Shown here: piece by piece, positions 61,693 to 64,000 of the stretch
How the letters are laid out: each line of letters begins with the position of its first letter
Numbering within the stretch: the stretch's first letter is position 1
From: Robiginitomaculum sp.
GTDB taxonomy: Bacteria > Pseudomonadota > Alphaproteobacteria > Caulobacterales > Maricaulaceae
Reading direction: 5' to 3'
Assembly (NCBI GenBank): GCA_002733605.1
Contig: NVWK01000011.1
Span: forward strand, 350,856-414,855
Length of the DNA stretch: 64,000 nt
Position numbers and translations under genes: made by a program
Notes under the pieces: generated by a model
Database searches by the model: none
Told to the model about the DNA's origin: nothing
The model's input: the letters and a program-made list of their open reading frames with translations, nothing else

Positions 61693-63717
61693 TTAGAATA
61701 GGCCACCAATGGTTAGCAATGGTGCGATGACCAAGCTGACAATCGCCATCACATTGATCAGGATATTCATGGCCGGGCCAGATGTATCCTTGAACGGGTC
61801 GCCAACAGTATCACCAACCACAACGGCTGTGTGGGTGTCTGTGCCTTTGCCGCCGAAATTACCTTTTTCAACGTATTTTTTGGCATTGTCCCACGCGCCG
61901 CCTGCATTGGCCATAAACAGAGCCATCAGCACACAGGCCAGTAGAGCACCGGCAAGGAAGCCACCGAGGGATTCTGCACCGAGCAAGAAGCCTACGAGCG
62001 GCGGCGTGGCCACCGCGATAAAGCCCGGAAGCAACATTTTCTTCAAGGCCGCTGTCGTCGCGATGTCGATACATTTTTCTGTATCGGGATCGGCTGTACC
62101 TTCGAGAAGGCCCGGAATTTCTCTGAACTGACGACGGATTTCGTTGATCATTTCAAAGGCTGCGTCGCCAACCGCTGTCATGGTAATGGCAGAGATCAGG
62201 AACGGAATTGTGCCGCCGATAAACATGCCGACTAGCACTCTCGGGTTGGACAGATCGAGATTGAAGTCCGGAAACTGGACTTTCACGGTTTCGCCAAACG
62301 CGGCGATAATGGCCAAAGCTGCTAACGCCGCCGCTCCAATCGCGAAGCCTTTGCCGATGGCGGCAGTTGTATTGCCAAGCTCGTCAAGGCCATCGGTGAT
62401 TTCACGCACCTCTTTGCCCATGCCGCCCATTTCGGCAATGCCGCCTGCATTATCTGCAACCGGGCCGTAAGCATCAATCGCCATGGTGATCCCAACCGTG
62501 GACAACATGCCGACCGCCGCAATACCAACGCCGTAGAGACCGGCAAGGCTGGTGGAGACGAAGATGATGGCTGCGATCACGAGAACCGGCATAACCACAG
62601 ACTGCATGCCGACGGCAAGGCCGGTAATCATTACAGTTGCTGGGCCTGTTTCGCCGGATTTGGCAATTTTGCGAACCGGAGACCCGCCTGTGTAATACTC
62701 AGTGATTAGGCCAATTGCCACACCACCTGCCGCGCCGCTGACAACGGCCCACCAGTAATTTATATGGATGCCCATATGTTGACAGTAGAAATAGGCGGCG
62801 GCCAAGAATATTATTGGCGCGCCAAGTGTACCTGTGCGCAGTGCGGCCGCAGGGGCTGCACTGGCGCGTAATTTTACAACGCCGATCATCAGGATGGAGG
62901 CGACAAGACCAATAGAGGCCAGTGCCAAGGGGAAGAACATAAGGTTGATGCTTTTCAAGGTTGCCGCGATGGCGATAGAGGCGATCATAGCGCCGCAATA
63001 GCTTTCGAAAATATCGGAACCCATACCGGCAACGTCGCCAACATTGTCGCCTACATTATCAGCGATCACGCCCGGATTGCGGGGGTCATCTTCGGGGATA
63101 CCGACTTCAAGCTTACCGACAAGGTCGGCGCCAATATCTGCGGATTTGGTAAAGATACCGCCGCCAATACGAGAGAACAAAGCGACACAGGATGCGCCCA
63201 TGCCGAAACCTTCCAGCGCATGTACACTATGGTTCAGATCTTCTTGGATCAGGGGCGCGCCCAGTCCGAAATACCAAAACAACCCACCAAGGCCGAGTAG
63301 GCCTAGGGCGGCTACACACAGGCCCATGATAGATCCGCCGAAAAAGGCAACGGTGAGCGCACTGGCGGCACCGCTTCGTTGTGCGGCTGTGGCTGTGCGG
63401 ACATTGGCCTTTGTGGCGGCAAACATGCCGAGCCAGCCTGCGATAGAGGACGAAATTGCGCCGACGATCACAGCAATGGCTGTATCCCGACCAATGGCAA
63501 CCCAGACAATGGCGATCAGGACGATCAGGAACATGGATAGCATTTTGTATTCACGCTTCATGAACACCATGGCACCCAAATGGATTTGGTCGCCAATTTT
63601 CTTGATGTTGTCATCCCCTTCAGGATATCTTTTGACAATAAAATAAAGTGCCAAAGCAATAAGTAGGCCGATCGTACCAATGAGTATTGGTAGCGGCATA
63701 AGTTCGTTTACGGACAT
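61693..63717 (-). CDS. hppA: Membrane-bound proton-translocating pyrophosphatase
   Basis: 674 residues with about 16 membrane helices. Pyrophosphate site: [20 protein letters not shown] and [20 protein letters not shown], and a third site in [15 protein letters not shown]. The subtype residue lies in [16 protein letters not shown]: Ala follows GNTT, where K+-independent enzymes have Lys, so this is the K+-dependent type. It cleaves pyrophosphate to pump H+ (or Na+). GGGGGG is upstream of the ATG. Single gene, reading toward the shared terminator. Confidence 0.95.
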   Translation of the reverse strand: MSVNELMPLPILIGTIGLLIALALYFIVKRYPEGDDNIKKIGDQIHLGAMVFMKREYKMLSMFLIVLIAIVWVAIGRDTAIAVIVGAISSSIAGWLGMFAATKANVRTATAAQRSGAASALTVAFFGGSIMGLCVAALGLLGLGGLFWYFGLGAPLIQEDLNHSVHALEGFGMGASCVALFSRIGGGIFTKSADIGADLVGKLEVGIPEDDPRNPGVIADNVGDNVGDVAGMGSDIFESYCGAMIASIAIAATLKSINLMFFPLALASIGLVASILMIGVVKLRASAAPAAALRTGTLGAPIIFLAAAYFYCQHMGIHINYWWAVVSGAAGGVAIGLITEYYTGGSPVRKIAKSGETGPATVMITGLAVGMQSVVMPVLVIAAIIFVSTSLAGLYGVGIAAVGMLSTVGITMAIDAYGPVADNAGGIAEMGGMGKEVREITDGLDELGNTTAAIGKGFAIGAAALAALAIIAAFGETVKVQFPDFNLDLSNPRVLVGMFIGGTIPFLISAITMTAVGDAAFEMINEIRRQFREIPGLLEGTADPDTEKCIDIATTAALKKMLLPGFIAVATPPLVGFLLGAESLGGFLAGALLACVLMALFMANAGGAWDNAKKYVEKGNFGGKGTDTHTAVVVGDTVGDPFKDTSGPAMNILINVMAIVSLVIAPLLTIGGLF

Positions 63718-63732
63718 GTTCCCCCCTGAGGA

Positions 63733-64000
63733 TTAGTTTATATTGAGGAATGTTTTAGTTGCAAATTGGTCTGTGTCCAGTGTTAATCGTGTGTCGCGGT
63801 GGGCGCGGGGTTTGCGGTTTTGCCAAATTAACGATATTTTCAAAATTTTCAGCACCAAACCCACCGCGCCTAAAAAGGCCGGTGTGGTGATTTCTTTATG
63901 GGTGCGGGACGGGCCCGTGCTGGTTTTGCTCCACTGGAAATACCAAAGGAAGCGCAGAAAAATGTTTCGTGAAGCTCTCCCAACACGGCGGTGTCTTTTT
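63733..64000 (-). CDS. Unresolved partial open frame at the right edge
   Basis: On the minus strand one frame is open from the window edge to a TAA at 63733 (88 codons, including RNIFLRFLWYFQWSKTST and LKILKISLIWQNRKPRAHR). It ends 15 bases before the hppA start. Its codon choice (ACA, CGA, ATA, TTA) is unlike the neighbours, and a second frame (KDTAVLGELHETFFCAS, stop near 63873) is also open at the edge. Neither is recognised. The segment 63733-63873 may be only the hppA promoter region. Confidence 0.25.
   Translation of the reverse strand, partial: KRHRRVGRASRNIFLRFLWYFQWSKTSTGPSRTHKEITTPAFLGAVGLVLKILKISLIWQNRKPRAHRDTRLTLDTDQFATKTFLNIN

Noticed and set aside
1..64000. CRISPR arrays, insertion sequences, prophage or integrase genes
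   Set aside because: No regularly spaced repeats, transposase motifs or attachment-site duplications were seen on either strand.

Overview
The window reads as chromosomal DNA of a free-living alphaproteobacterium of roughly 50 % G+C. The evidence is family-level: a CopA/CopB copper pair, an alphaproteobacterial-type Tad (Cpa) pilus locus, SthA transhydrogenase, a K+-type membrane pyrophosphatase and a plant-polysaccharide uronate locus. I cannot name the genus; a marine or plant-litter heterotroph of the Kordiimonadales/Emcibacterales/Caulobacterales type would fit, but this is inference. No tRNA, rRNA, CRISPR array, phage or transposase gene was found.

Layout. 1-8.5 kb: glucuronoxylan/uronate use (a GH2 beta-glucuronidase-like gene cut by the window edge, aldo/keto reductase, TolB-like propeller, Gfo/Idh oxidoreductase, sugar isomerase/epimerase, MFS transporter, GH67 alpha-glucuronidase), controlled from a LacI-type operator at 404-417. 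8.5-14 kb: a gene-free stretch with strong RNA hairpins, an M20 peptidase, a cupin, an M49-like metallopeptidase, an AraC regulator and a strong small-RNA candidate (13756-13852, minus). 14-19.5 kb: an RND efflux pair and a PhzF protein. 19.6-25.9 kb: a hybrid histidine kinase, a previously unmarked 22-residue double-glycine peptide gene (23308-23376), a C39 peptidase-containing ABC exporter and a 69-residue stub of its membrane fusion partner. 25.9-30 kb: copper resistance (hypothetical, copA, copB) with a DUF1080 gene attached.

30-36.9 kb: acyl-CoA synthetase, then a gluconate module (SMP-30 lactonase, GntP permease, gluconokinase) whose first promoter carries a near-copy of the 404-417 operator, plus a MarR regulator with its own perfect palindrome. 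37-43.6 kb: sthA and assorted metabolic and small secreted proteins. 43.8-47.1 kb: a single-chain biotin-dependent acyl-CoA carboxylase. 47.3-55.5 kb: Tad pilus machinery (cpaB, cpaC, a small lipoprotein, cpaE, cpaF, tadB, tadC, tadD) without a pilin gene. 55.5-60.3 kb: an fbp-tkt-fba-rpe operon. 60.3-61.6 kb: divergent adaA and ogt genes for alkylation repair, ogt being frameshifted at a G7 tract. 61.7-63.7 kb: hppA.

The most novel-looking feature is the 19.6-25.9 kb block. A minimal peptide with a canonical double-glycine leader (predicted product SPIVIDF) sits between an exporter with an intact C39 protease triad and a histidine kinase with a large periplasmic TPR sensor, while the fusion protein that would carry cargo across the periplasm is reduced to its membrane anchor. 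I infer a peptide signalling or secretion system that may release its product into the periplasm; its function is untested.
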